DNA from: an uncultured Alphaproteobacteria bacterium
Lineage (GTDB): Bacteria > Pseudomonadota > Alphaproteobacteria > RF32 > CAG-239
Assembly: GCA_934254675.1 (NCBI GenBank)
Contig: CAKQLP010000004.1
Span: 68,432-132,431, forward strand
Reading direction: 5' to 3'
DNA: 64,000 bases
Both the position numbers and the translations under genes were made by a program. The number at the start of each line of letters is the position of its first letter. Position 1 is the first letter of the stretch. A model generated the notes under the pieces. The model did not search any database. It was given only the letters and a program-made list of their open reading frames with translations, and was not told where the DNA came from. Shown here in pieces: positions 18,117 through 26,696 of this stretch.

Positions 18117-18605
18117 ATGAAAAATTTGACGGCAAGCGGCACCAATAGCCGCAGCCGCCATTCCAATGTAACCACAGCTCCTCATGCGGGCTCTGATTTT
18201 AATAACTTTATGAATTATTTTTGGAATTATATGGATTTACCCGAAAATTTGCCAGAAGACATGGAACCTCATATTCAAATTACAGAAAATAAAGACTCCA
18301 TATCTGTTATGGCTGAACTTCCGGGAATTGATGAAAAAGATTTGGATTTGCAAATATCTGCCGATGGTTATTTAGCCATTAGCGGCGAAAAGAAAAACAC
18401 CTCATCTTCTTCAGAAAAAGATTCGTATTTTTCCGAAATATCATATGGCATGTTTAAAAGAACAATCCCTTTGCCTTGGGATTTAGCCTATAATGATGCA
18501 GCTGCGACTTATAAAAATGGCGTGCTGTCTGTTTTAATACCAAAAACACAGGTTGAAAAACAAAAATTCAAAAAAATTGCAATTAATACAACTAATAAAA
18601 ACTAG
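18117..18605 (+). CDS. Small heat shock protein Hsp20 family
   Basis: An ATP-independent holdase chaperone. The 162-residue protein has the alpha-crystallin domain: PHIQITENKDSISVMAELPGI, DLDLQISADGYLAISGEK and a C-terminal AATYKNGVLSVLIPK strand (A-x-x-x-n-G-v-L). The ribosome site AGGTG lies close to the start, and the gene follows the small Cys-cluster gene by eight bases; both end at the terminator at 18614. A heat-shock promoter is likely upstream of 17959 but I could not place it with confidence. Confidence 0.93.
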   Translation: MKNLTASGTNSRSRHSNVTTAPHAGSDFNNFMNYFWNYMDLPENLPEDMEPHIQITENKDSISVMAELPGIDEKDLDLQISADGYLAISGEKKNTSSSSEKDSYFSEISYGMFKRTIPLPWDLAYNDAAATYKNGVLSVLIPKTQVEKQKFKKIAINTTNKN

Positions 18606-18613
18606 CTCTATTT

Positions 18614-18645
18614 AACTCTGTTTCATGTGAAACAGAGTTTTTTTA
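18614..18645 (+). terminator. Intrinsic terminator after hsp20
   Basis: A perfect 12-bp stem (AACTCTGTTTCA with TGAAACAGAGTT) followed by a run of T. Confidence 0.93.
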
Positions 18646-18724
18646 TAAAAGAAAAAGACCTTAATCAAAATTTAAATTCTTTTGTTTAGAATTAAGTAAT
18701 CTTTTATATTGATTGAGGATTAAT

Positions 18725-21700
18725 ATGTTTAAAAACGTACTTTTTATAAAAACAACCAGTTTTGCCTCTTTTATTTCGTTGGGAATATCTTTAATTCCAT
18801 TGTCGGCAAACGCCTACAATCTATCACCGTTATCTTTTTCCCAAATGTACAATCTGGCACAAAACGGCGAAGTCGAAGCTTTGCGGGCATCCGTCAGACG
18901 CGGAATGAATATAGACAGCCTCAATCAAAACGGAGACACAGGATTATGTGTTGCCGCACAAAACCGCGATGCTTACACTTATAATGCTTTTCGCGCCGCC
19001 GGAGCGAATCCACGCCACCCTTGCGTTCAGAGAATCCGATATTATGAAAATTTTGTAAATTCATCTAAAGCAGTCTCTGTCACAGCAACTCCTCGTGAAG
19101 CCTATGGAACTATGGGAAAAGAAGAATTTAAAATTTCTCCGACAACATGGTGGCTTTTAGGTGGTTTAGCCATTGGCGGTGGAATTGTCGCCCTCGCTGC
19201 CGGCGGCGGTGGCGGTGGCGGAAGTAACAGTGATTCCGGCGAATCCGAAAGATACGACACAATCGGTTCTTCTTTAGGTTCTGCGGCATCTGTTATCAAA
19301 TCAACATCCGGCACGGCAATTAACCACAGTAATTTTACCGTGAATAATGCGGATGAAAAAAAGATTGCTTCGTTAAATTTTAATAAAAACCCCTTAGAAT
19401 CCGGAAAGTATTTAAATATTGTTCTTGAAGCGTTAAACGGAGGCTCTTATACAAATGCCGAAAATACAAATTTGCAAATAACCTCCGGCGTCAACGCCAT
19501 GGCCGCTGTCAACAATGCAACCGTCGTTAATAATGGATATATAAAAGCCGAATCATATAATGCCTCTGTCGGTATGATTGCAACCAACAATTCTCAAGCC
19601 ATAAATAATGGCCGCGGTTCTATAAACGGCATTGATTTATATTTCTCCGGTTTTAATGAAAATAACACCTTATTAGGTATATATGCTGATAGCAATTCAA
19701 CAATTACCAATAACGGAGAAATCCGCGGAACAGCAAAACAAGCTTCTAAAAACCCAAACCAAGAAGATGATTCAGATGGCAGTTCCAACGACAGTTCTTC
19801 TTCCGATACTTCATCGACGACTTCTGTTTCTGGAACAATTGTCGGAATGGAAACAATGATTATGAACACCGGTACCAAAGCTGTTAATGAAACTGTATCC
19901 GCCAAAAATAACGGCACCATAAAATTAAGCGCCGGTGACAACACAAATACCAGTAATGAAGTAAAAGTCAACCTTATCGGTATGGGTAGTTATCTAGATG
20001 ACGGATTTTTAAACAACTCCAAAAATATTCAGCGCGCTGATAAAGCATATTTGGAAAATAATGGAAAAATTGCTTTGGGTTATACTGGACAATATACGTT
20101 TGACAGCACAAAAACCTTGCGTAAAGGTTTAGGTGGCATTATCGGTATGCGCTCCGACGCCAATACAACAGCATTAAACAATGGCACGATTGACATTGTG
20201 TTGACTGATAGTTCATCATCTTCTTCATCAGATTCCTCCAGTTCTTCCGTTGCTGTTGCCGCCGGCATGCAATCTGTCCACAGCGGTACAATCACCAACA
20301 ATGAAACCGGAAAAATATATGTAACAACCACCGCAGACAACTCCAGAATAACCTATGGTATGATTGCCGTTGAAGGTTCGGGAACTGTGTCGGGACTTTA
20401 TACAAATATAAAACAAACCATAAATAACAACGGACTTATACAAATTAAAGCCAGTAATGGTTATGGTATGGCCTCTTATAACGGTGGCACTGTCGTCAAC
20501 ACCGGAAATATTATTTTAGGTTCAGATTCTAATGATTCCCGCTACCATGACAATATTGGCATATATGGTTCAAGCGACAGCACTTTAGCTAATCTTATAA
20601 ATCAAGGAACTATTGATATTTATTCTTACAATTCAACGGCAATGCGCAATGATTTCAGCGGTGGCACAACTTTAACCAACGATGGAATTATTAACGTTTA
20701 TCAAAATGCCTCCGGAACAAATATTTTTAGTGGTAATTACAGTCGTGCTATTAACAACGGAACCATAGATTATCGCGCTTTTTCCTCTGATTCCAGCAGT
20801 GGAAGTTCAGGAAGCGGAAGTTCCTCATCCGGAGATTCAACCACCTCTACGGACACAGGCTCTCTTGCGGACGCTTATTCCCTAAACGTTAAGCAAAAAA
20901 TTATGACAACAAAATCTCCAACCGCCTCATCGGCAACAACCAGTACCACAGAAAAAGTTGAAAATTATGGTATAATAAAGGCTCTGTCATCAAATACGGC
21001 GGCTATGGCAGCGGAAACAAAACAAGGTCAAGCTTACAACAAAGGAACCATCAATATTGAAACAGATTCCGTTGTTAATAATAAACAATACAATGTCGGA
21101 ATGTATATGGGAGCGGACACACTCTCTTCAGCTCAGTTAGCAAATGACGGAAACATAAATATTCGTTCCAACTACTCTGTTGGAATGGCTAGTGAATCAA
21201 ATTCAATCTCCAGTGTGCTAAATCAAGAAAACGGCGTTATTAACGTTTATGGAAACAAATCCTTTGGCATGTATTCAACCGGAAACAGTTATTTGTATAA
21301 TAATGGAATTATAAATCTTTATGGTGATAACAATGTTGCCATTTATTCTAAGGGAACAGGAACAGGCGCAGATACACCATATATTAAAAACAATAAAGTC
21401 AAAATATACGGGAAATACGCCATTGTCTTCCAAATTGCGGGTAATGCTATTGTTGAAACCCCAGGATCTGTTGAGGCTTGCAATGCGTCTGAAGCCGGAT
21501 GCAACGCGGAGGCTCTAAGCACCATGACTTATTATTATATTTCAAGCGGCGGCAACCTTACCTTAAGTGCAACTCAGAGTTTGACTGCCGGAACTTTAGT
21601 TAAACTGGCAAACAGCGGAAAAGTTAATATTTCTGAATCCGCGAATCTATCTCTTCTTTTGGGTGCCGAAAATGGTAAAATTATTGACGCATCTTCAGGC

Positions 21701-23701
21701 GGAACCGTTACAAACAATGGTACCTTAAATTTGTTTTCTACAAAAAATAGCACAGCCATTTCTGCCGGAAGCGGAGCAACTGTTGAAAATTACGGAAATA
21801 TAAATATCGCACAAACAGACACAGCTTCTGGAACTGGAAATATCGGCATTTTATCCAGTGGAGCTAAAGTTAAAAATAATGGCAATATAACCATTAGCAC
21901 TCAACATAGTTATGGTATGTCTATTTCCGATGGAACAACAACAAATAACAGCAACATAACTGTGACAACAAGTAACAGCGCCGGCGTTTTGGTAACAGGC
22001 GGAGAATTTGAAAACGCTTCATCCGGCGTTATAACTGTTGGAAATGGAAATCCATTTATTAATGGCGGATGTGGTATTGATGTTTCTGGCGGTACGGCAA
22101 CAAATAATGGCGCAATTTATGTATATGGCACAAATTCTTCCGGTGTTCGCGTCAGAGGTGGTACATTTGAAAATACAGGAACAATTTATGTTGATCAAGG
22201 AAAGATGATTAGTCGATCCTACGGCATCTATGTCACCGGCGGCACAGCGAAAAACAGCGGTACTATTCAGGTGATTAACGGCGCAATTAACTATATTCCG
22301 GGTACTGTTGAAGATGAAAAAAATACTGCAAGCCAATCGCTTATGATGGTGAAAAATAATTCTAAATTTAAAAATAATGGAACAATTTCCACCGATACGG
22401 CTTGGAATTTTAACGAATCTGCCGACAGCAACAGTTATATATCTATTGGTAAAAACGGAACTTTTAAGGCGCCCCATTTAAGCGGAAAAGTTATGGCGGA
22501 TGCTGATATCACTCAAAAAGGATTTGCGCAAGAATATCGCAACGACAACTCTTTTATCGGTCAAGACGATGGTTTAGATATTGTCTCCGGCTCATATATG
22601 TTTAACGCTAAAAAAGAACAAAATTCTTCTGGAAACACCGATGTTGTCATGACGATGAAATCTTTTGATGATATTGTTGCAAATAAAAATCTTTCGGATT
22701 ATTTAACGCAAAATTATGCAGACAAAAAGGGAGAAACAACTTTTAATTTATTAAAAGGCCTGTCTTCGGCGCATACTTTTAATACGGCTATTAACAAAGA
22801 ATTTGGCTTTAGCATGCTTCCTAACCTTGCTAAGCAAGATTTAGATGTTATTAAGAATATTCATCGGGTGGTAAATAATAACGCCCTGATAACAACAAAT
22901 GAAGCCAATCGTTCAGTTGTAAATATTTTAACCTACCAGCAAAAAATTGGCAACAAGCAAAATGTTTCCGGTTATAAAGATAATGTAAAGGCTGTTTATG
23001 GTTTTAATGATTACCAAATTGCTCAAGATTGGCGTGTCGGATATGGTGCCACTGCCGCACGTTCTGATAGTGATTTTAACGACGACTCAAATCGTTATAA
23101 TAATATGTTGGAGATTTTTGCGCCAATAATTTACAGTCATAACAATTTCAGGGTTTTAGCTGAACCTAAAGCTGGTTTCAGTAAAGGTCATTATCGTCGA
23201 AATGGCGCAGAAAAAATTTATAAAGCTGATTCAACAAATTATTTCTATGGAATTGATTTAGAAACAAAATATACCCTTGATACGAATATTGCGCAATTAG
23301 AGCCGATTGCCGGATTTAATATAAACAATCTTAAAATGGATAAGCTTGAAGAAAGCAACAATGGTTTAAAAATTGATAATGATAATGTTTCATCTGTTCA
23401 ATCTGTTATTGGTTTAGATATCAAAAATAAATTAGATATCTCCAAAGACAAATCTCTTACTGTTGTTGCCGGCGGACGTTATTTTCATGAATTTGGCAAT
23501 AAATATTCCACAACAGCAACAATGCAGGATATGAATGGATTTTATGAAATTAAGAGCAATCGTTTTCAACGCAATAGCGGTTTGCTGATGATGAAAGCGC
23601 AATATGATTATAAAAAACTTTCAGTCAGCGCAACAGTTAACACTCCGATTGAACATAAAAACAGTATTTATTACTTATTTAACCTTGGATATAAATTTTA
23701 A
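18725..23701 (+). CDS. Giant autotransporter (type Va) with ankyrin-like N-terminus
   Basis: A 1658-residue surface protein. Order: a signal peptide (about residues 1-30, ending PLSANA); an ankyrin-like segment (FSQMYNLAQNGEVEALRASV, GDTGLCVAAQNRDA); a tryptophan/glycine hydrophobic stretch (WWLLGGLAIGGGIVALAAGG) ending in seven or more Gly; then about 1100 residues of short beta-helix repeats built on NNGTI-like turns with two Ser/Asp-rich low-complexity inserts. A C-terminal beta-barrel of about 270 residues ends YYLFNLGYKF with the expected terminal aromatic residue. The start at 18725 is set by GAGG seven bases upstream; a TTG at 18713 is less likely. Probable adhesin or surface fibre. 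Confidence 0.93.
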   Translation: MFKNVLFIKTTSFASFISLGISLIPLSANAYNLSPLSFSQMYNLAQNGEVEALRASVRRGMNIDSLNQNGDTGLCVAAQNRDAYTYNAFRAAGANPRHPCVQRIRYYENFVNSSKAVSVTATPREAYGTMGKEEFKISPTTWWLLGGLAIGGGIVALAAGGGGGGGSNSDSGESERYDTIGSSLGSAASVIKSTSGTAINHSNFTVNNADEKKIASLNFNKNPLESGKYLNIVLEALNGGSYTNAENTNLQITSGVNAMAAVNNATVVNNGYIKAESYNASVGMIATNNSQAINNGRGSINGIDLYFSGFNENNTLLGIYADSNSTITNNGEIRGTAKQASKNPNQEDDSDGSSNDSSSSDTSSTTSVSGTIVGMETMIMNTGTKAVNETVSAKNNGTIKLSAGDNTNTSNEVKVNLIGMGSYLDDGFLNNSKNIQRADKAYLENNGKIALGYTGQYTFDSTKTLRKGLGGIIGMRSDANTTALNNGTIDIVLTDSSSSSSSDSSSSSVAVAAGMQSVHSGTITNNETGKIYVTTTADNSRITYGMIAVEGSGTVSGLYTNIKQTINNNGLIQIKASNGYGMASYNGGTVVNTGNIILGSDSNDSRYHDNIGIYGSSDSTLANLINQGTIDIYSYNSTAMRNDFSGGTTLTNDGIINVYQNASGTNIFSGNYSRAINNGTIDYRAFSSDSSSGSSGSGSSSSGDSTTSTDTGSLADAYSLNVKQKIMTTKSPTASSATTSTTEKVENYGIIKALSSNTAAMAAETKQGQAYNKGTINIETDSVVNNKQYNVGMYMGADTLSSAQLANDGNINIRSNYSVGMASESNSISSVLNQENGVINVYGNKSFGMYSTGNSYLYNNGIINLYGDNNVAIYSKGTGTGADTPYIKNNKVKIYGKYAIVFQIAGNAIVETPGSVEACNASEAGCNAEALSTMTYYYISSGGNLTLSATQSLTAGTLVKLANSGKVNISESANLSLLLGAENGKIIDASSGGTVTNNGTLNLFSTKNSTAISAGSGATVENYGNINIAQTDTASGTGNIGILSSGAKVKNNGNITISTQHSYGMSISDGTTTNNSNITVTTSNSAGVLVTGGEFENASSGVITVGNGNPFINGGCGIDVSGGTATNNGAIYVYGTNSSGVRVRGGTFENTGTIYVDQGKMISRSYGIYVTGGTAKNSGTIQVINGAINYIPGTVEDEKNTASQSLMMVKNNSKFKNNGTISTDTAWNFNESADSNSYISIGKNGTFKAPHLSGKVMADADITQKGFAQEYRNDNSFIGQDDGLDIVSGSYMFNAKKEQNSSGNTDVVMTMKSFDDIVANKNLSDYLTQNYADKKGETTFNLLKGLSSAHTFNTAINKEFGFSMLPNLAKQDLDVIKNIHRVVNNNALITTNEANRSVVNILTYQQKIGNKQNVSGYKDNVKAVYGFNDYQIAQDWRVGYGATAARSDSDFNDDSNRYNNMLEIFAPIIYSHNNFRVLAEPKAGFSKGHYRRNGAEKIYKADSTNYFYGIDLETKYTLDTNIAQLEPIAGFNINNLKMDKLEESNNGLKIDNDNVSSVQSVIGLDIKNKLDISKDKSLTVVAGGRYFHEFGNKYSTTATMQDMNGFYEIKSNRFQRNSGLLMMKAQYDYKKLSVSATVNTPIEHKNSIYYLFNLGYKF

Positions 23702-23768
23702 GAGTTATATCTTTAAAAATTATTTCGTAAAAAGAGGAAAAAAAGATGAAAAATAAGCTCAGCAAAGG

Positions 23769-23783
23769 TCTCTCTCTCTCTCT
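23769..23783 (+). repeat. (CT)n microsatellite, 15 nt
   Basis: Seven TC units plus T, located nine codons into the reading frame that starts at 23746. The same tract, with the same unit number, occurs at 47567-47581. Confidence 0.9.
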
Positions 23784-23885
23784 GTAAATCCTAAACATTC
23801 GATTTCAGAGCGTTTTAAAGCTTCTACACGCGTTTTTTGCCACTTTTTGAAAAAATTTGAGACAGAACAGAATCCCCTATTCTCC

Positions 23886-23960
23886 GTCATTCTCGGATTT
23901 ATTCCGAGAATCCATGTCAAACAATCTTCTGTGGATACTCGGGTCAAGACCGAGTATGAC
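23886..23960 (+). repeat. Dispersed double-palindrome repeat, copy 1
   Basis: Two hairpins: ATTCTCGG..CCGAGAAT (23889-23911) and ATACTCGG..CCGAGTAT (23935-23957), joined by a short linker. Translated in the open frame it gives VILGFIPRIHVKQSSVDTRV. Other copies are at 37151-37235 and 47348-47422. Confidence 0.88.
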
Positions 23961-24151
23961 AAGGGTTTGCAATGTATTGAAACCGCGGAGAGTGGAGTAG
24001 CTATACCATATGCGGAAAATCAGCCCCTCTTCAGTATAAAAAAGATATGAATTGCCAAGCATATAGCTTAAATAAAATCATGCAAAAATGTAACACTTGT
24101 AATACTCAAAACTGCAATATAGGCGTCTTATTCAGTAATAATCCATATTAA

Positions 24152-24180
24152 TAAAAAAAACTCTCCTTTCGGAGAGTCTT
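24152..24180 (-). terminator. Intrinsic terminator of tRNA-Leu
   Basis: ACTCTCC pairs with GGAGAGT around a TTTC loop; on the minus strand an eight-base T run follows. Confidence 0.88.
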
Positions 24181-24184
24181 TTTA

Positions 24185-24271
24185 TGGTGCGCTAGGCCAG
24201 ACTTGAACTGGCACGGGATAAATCCCAACAGATTTTAAGTCTGCAGCGTCTACCGATTCCGCCACAAGCGC
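24185..24271 (-). tRNA. tRNA-Leu(TAA)
   Basis: A class II tRNA of 87 nt with a long variable arm. Anticodon loop reads CTTAAAA with TAA as anticodon, the T-loop is TTCAAGT, and CCA is encoded. The acceptor has one imperfect pair. Confidence 0.93.
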
Positions 24272-24359
24272 ATTACTAGATTTTATATACATAAATTTTT
24301 TTTCATTTGCAACATAAAACTTGTCTTTTTTTTGAAAATATGCTTAATTATTTTTGGAA

Positions 24360-24420
24360 AGAGGATAAATCATCCTCTATATTAACTTTAGAATACGGCA
24401 GAAACAGCGTTTCGGTATTC
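24360..24420 (+). promoter_or_regulatory. psd leader with two hairpins
   Basis: AGAGGAT (24360-24366) pairs with ATCCTCT (24372-24378). GAATAC (24391-24396) pairs with GTATTC (24415-24420) with an inner GAAAC/GTTTC stem. The second ends six bases before the psd ribosome site GGGGAG. Possible regulatory leader; no known riboswitch is recognised. Confidence 0.4.
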
Positions 24421-24434
24421 TTTGGGGAGAACAA

Positions 24435-25142
24435 ATGAAGTCTGTCAACACATCTCTTCGTCATTATTTTTTTCCGAATATTAATGAAGACGGGTGGAAA
24501 TTCATCAGCTTTTTTGCGTTTTTTTCGCTTATTATGGCTATTATATGGTTTCCGCTTGGTTGCTTTTCATTTTTAATTACTATTTGGTGTTTTTACAGTT
24601 TTCGAGATCCTATTCGGGTAACACCTGTCTTATCTAGCGCCGTTCTGGCGCCGGCCGATGGCTATATTATTGCCATCAACAAAGAAAAGGGGCCGGATGC
24701 TCTTGGTTTATCTAAAAGAAATTTCACCAAACTATGTGTTTATATCAGCCCTTTTGATGTAAATATCAATAGAGTACCAATAAAAAGTACTATATCAAAA
24801 ACTTTTTATGATTCTGGAAAAAAGTTTTCCGGCTCTAAAGAAAAAAATGATATTAGAAATGAAAAAATGTTGATTAGTTTTAAACATAGTAGCGGTCTTG
24901 AATTTGTTTTGCAACAAACTTCGCTATTTTGTAGCAAACGCATTGTCGATAATATAAAAAAAGGCGATGAATTAGCTGCCGGACAACGTTTTGGTTTTAT
25001 TCGTTTTGGTTCTTATGTTGATTTATACTTGCCAGAAAAAATAGAACCTCAAGTTTGTGTGGGCCAATATTTAATAGGCGGTGAAACAATTATTGCCGAT
25101 ATAAAATCAGATGCTCCCCGTATTGAAGGAGAAATAAGATAA
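24435..25142 (+). CDS. psd: Phosphatidylserine decarboxylase proenzyme (short form)
   Basis: Makes phosphatidylethanolamine by decarboxylating phosphatidylserine at the inner membrane. The 235-residue short-type proenzyme has N-terminal membrane helices (FISFFAFFSLIMAIIWFPLG, CFSFLITIWCFYSF), then APADGYI, the conserved YISPFDVNINRVP, and the self-cleavage site in IRFGSYVDLYLP, where the GS bond gives the pyruvoyl group. The stop overlaps the pssA start by one base, so the two steps of PE synthesis are translationally coupled. Confidence 0.96.
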   Translation: MKSVNTSLRHYFFPNINEDGWKFISFFAFFSLIMAIIWFPLGCFSFLITIWCFYSFRDPIRVTPVLSSAVLAPADGYIIAINKEKGPDALGLSKRNFTKLCVYISPFDVNINRVPIKSTISKTFYDSGKKFSGSKEKNDIRNEKMLISFKHSSGLEFVLQQTSLFCSKRIVDNIKKGDELAAGQRFGFIRFGSYVDLYLPEKIEPQVCVGQYLIGGETIIADIKSDAPRIEGEIR

Positions 25143-25987
25143 TGACAAAAATTTATCAAAATAACCATTCATCCGCTATGCGCGGTGGAATAAAAAAGAA
25201 AGCTATCGGAAAATTTAAAGGCGTTCCATTTAGAAAAATGGCGCCAAATATTGTTACTTTAATGGCTTTATGTTCAGGTGTTTCAACTATAAAATTTGCT
25301 ATTATGCAAAATTGGACATTTGCTATTGTATGCTTATTTTTAGCCTGTGTTTTTGATGGTTTAGACGGACGAGTTGCTCGCAAATTAAAAGCATCGTCAA
25401 AATTCGGCGCAGAGTTGGATTCTCTTTCCGACTTTGTCAGCTTTGGCGTTGCTCCGGCTATTTTAATGTATCAATGGTGTCTCAATGGTATTCCGCATTG
25501 GGGATGGATTTTTACCCTTATGTTTTCAGCAGGCATGGCTATGCGGTTAGCTCGTTTTAACACAATGCTTGAAGACGCTTCAATTCCGGAATATTGGTCT
25601 CACTATTTTGTTGGTGTTCCGGCACCTATGGCCGCCGCTATTGCCGTTATGCCTTTGCTTATCTCATTTGCTTATCCGGAATATGATTTTATTTTGCGTA
25701 ACAAATATTTGTGTAGCGCGCTTATGATTTTAGTCGCATACTTAATGGTTAGCCGCATTCCAACACTTTCTCTTAAAAAAACACGAATTAATGCTGATTA
25801 TTTTTTACCCTTAATGATATTATTCGCATTATTTGTTAGCTGTCTTTTAACACAGCCATGGTTAACCTTAGGATTGTTTACTTTAGTTTACTTATTGACA
25901 ATTCCATTCACTGTCATCAAATTTTTGCACGACAAACGCAATTATGAAAAAAACATGACAGCCGACGGCACAGAAAAAAAAGAATAA
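25142..25987 (+). CDS. pssA: CDP-diacylglycerol-serine O-phosphatidyltransferase
   Basis: Forms phosphatidylserine from CDP-diacylglycerol and serine. A polytopic 281-residue protein with the CDP-alcohol phosphatidyltransferase signature (D-G-x2-A-R-x8-G-x3-D-x3-D) seen as DGRVARKLKASSKFGAELD followed by SLSD. About six further hydrophobic segments follow. Second gene of the psd-pssA pair; a large hairpin terminator follows. Confidence 0.96.
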   Translation: MTKIYQNNHSSAMRGGIKKKAIGKFKGVPFRKMAPNIVTLMALCSGVSTIKFAIMQNWTFAIVCLFLACVFDGLDGRVARKLKASSKFGAELDSLSDFVSFGVAPAILMYQWCLNGIPHWGWIFTLMFSAGMAMRLARFNTMLEDASIPEYWSHYFVGVPAPMAAAIAVMPLLISFAYPEYDFILRNKYLCSALMILVAYLMVSRIPTLSLKKTRINADYFLPLMILFALFVSCLLTQPWLTLGLFTLVYLLTIPFTVIKFLHDKRNYEKNMTADGTEKKE

Positions 25988-26002
25988 ACACTTATGTAAA
26001 AA

Positions 26003-26069
26003 AAGACCTCATTTGGTTTTATCCAACTTTAAGAGTATGGTTCAAAATCAAAATGAGGTCTTTTTTTTT
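26003..26069 (+). terminator. Long-stem terminator after pssA
   Basis: AAAGACCTCATTT pairs with AAATGAGGTCTTT across a ~30-base internal region and is followed by eight or more T. The converging minus-strand gene starts just beyond. Confidence 0.8.
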
Positions 26070-26346
26070 ATACAACGCCGCCAGTATGCAAACAGTAATC
26101 ATGATTTTTAAGATTATAATTTTTATAAACTTCACACTCTGAACAAACGCATCCTTTATCTTGATAAATACAATTACTTTTTTCAAATGCGCAATATAGC
26201 TTTTCATAATGCTGTACCTTTTGTAAATTTTCTAAAGACTTTAAAAAATTCTCCGGCGCATTTTTCAATTTACAATGCTCTGTATATGACGGACAAGTCA
26301 TACAACGACATAATTTAATATTTTCAGCTGTTTTATCTACTTGCAT
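26068..26346 (-). CDS. Small Cys-rich protein resembling DUF2769
   Basis: A 92-residue protein with 11 cysteines. LCRCMTCPSYTEHC near the start and LYCAFEKSNC, CVCSECEVYKNYNL later repeat a CxCxxCP-type knuckle. The pattern resembles DUF2769 proteins, best known to me from methanogens and some anaerobes, and suggests zinc or Fe-S binding. AAGGAGG lies at ideal distance before the ATG. It is a monocistronic gene on the minus strand facing pssA. Function unknown. Confidence 0.7.
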   Translation of the reverse strand: MQVDKTAENIKLCRCMTCPSYTEHCKLKNAPENFLKSLENLQKVQHYEKLYCAFEKSNCIYQDKGCVCSECEVYKNYNLKNHDYCLHTGGVV

Positions 26347-26414
26347 TTAAACCTCCTTTTGTTTTTACAAAATTTATATAAACATAAAGAGGAACTTAAC
26401 AACCTAATCAAGAG

Positions 26415-26696
26415 TTATAGACGTTTAAACACTCCATCAATAATCGGAGGAAAATAAGATGTCATTTCCGGAGCCGATTTAACTATATCAACTCTTGCAA
26501 ACATCGGTCCATTATGTAAAGCCTGTTCCAACTGTTGAATATTATCTTCCTTACCGGCCGCCAACACCAAAACATCTCCGTTTGACAAATTACAAACATA
26601 ACCAGAAATTTTACCTATCTCCTTAACACGACGCAGAGTCCAAAAGCGAAATCCCACGCCTTGAACTCTGCCGCTAACTAAATAACATTTTTGCAT
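26415..26696 (-). CDS. acyP: Acylphosphatase
   Basis: Hydrolyses carboxyl-phosphate bonds in small acyl phosphates. The 93-residue protein has the signature GRVQGVGFRFWT (phosphate-binding loop with catalytic Arg) and a later NLSNGDVLV segment with the catalytic Asn. Its start overlaps the stop of the ATP12-like gene by one base, ending a tightly packed run of minus-strand genes. Confidence 0.93.
   Translation of the reverse strand: MQKCYLVSGRVQGVGFRFWTLRRVKEIGKISGYVCNLSNGDVLVLAAGKEDNIQQLEQALHNGPMFARVDIVKSAPEMTSYFPPIIDGVFKRL

Larger units (their letters stand above)
23746..24050 (+). pseudogene. Orphan repeat/leader module of the prepilin family, out of frame
   Basis: Begins with a ribosome site (GAGGAAA) and ATG at 23746, reads MKNKLSKGLSLSL and stops after a (TC)7T tract. 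Past the tract a second frame is open from NPKHSISERFKAST through the palindromic repeat to a stop at 24050 (QPLFSIKKI). The same layout, with very similar sequence, stands in front of the prepilin-like gene at 46430-47377, but here no prepilin domain follows. Losing one CT unit would join the two frames. I treat it as a decayed or donor copy. Confidence 0.6.

Noticed and set aside
19300..22450. CRISPR-like or tandem DNA repeats
   Set aside because: The recurring AATAATGG/AACAACGG words are codons for NNG turns of the autotransporter beta-helix; spacing and sequence are irregular and the frame is open throughout.
23759..24062. Minus-strand coding frames opposite the palindromic repeat module
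   Set aside because: They exist because both strands of the palindromic repeat are open; the ribosome site and the shared start module are on the plus strand.
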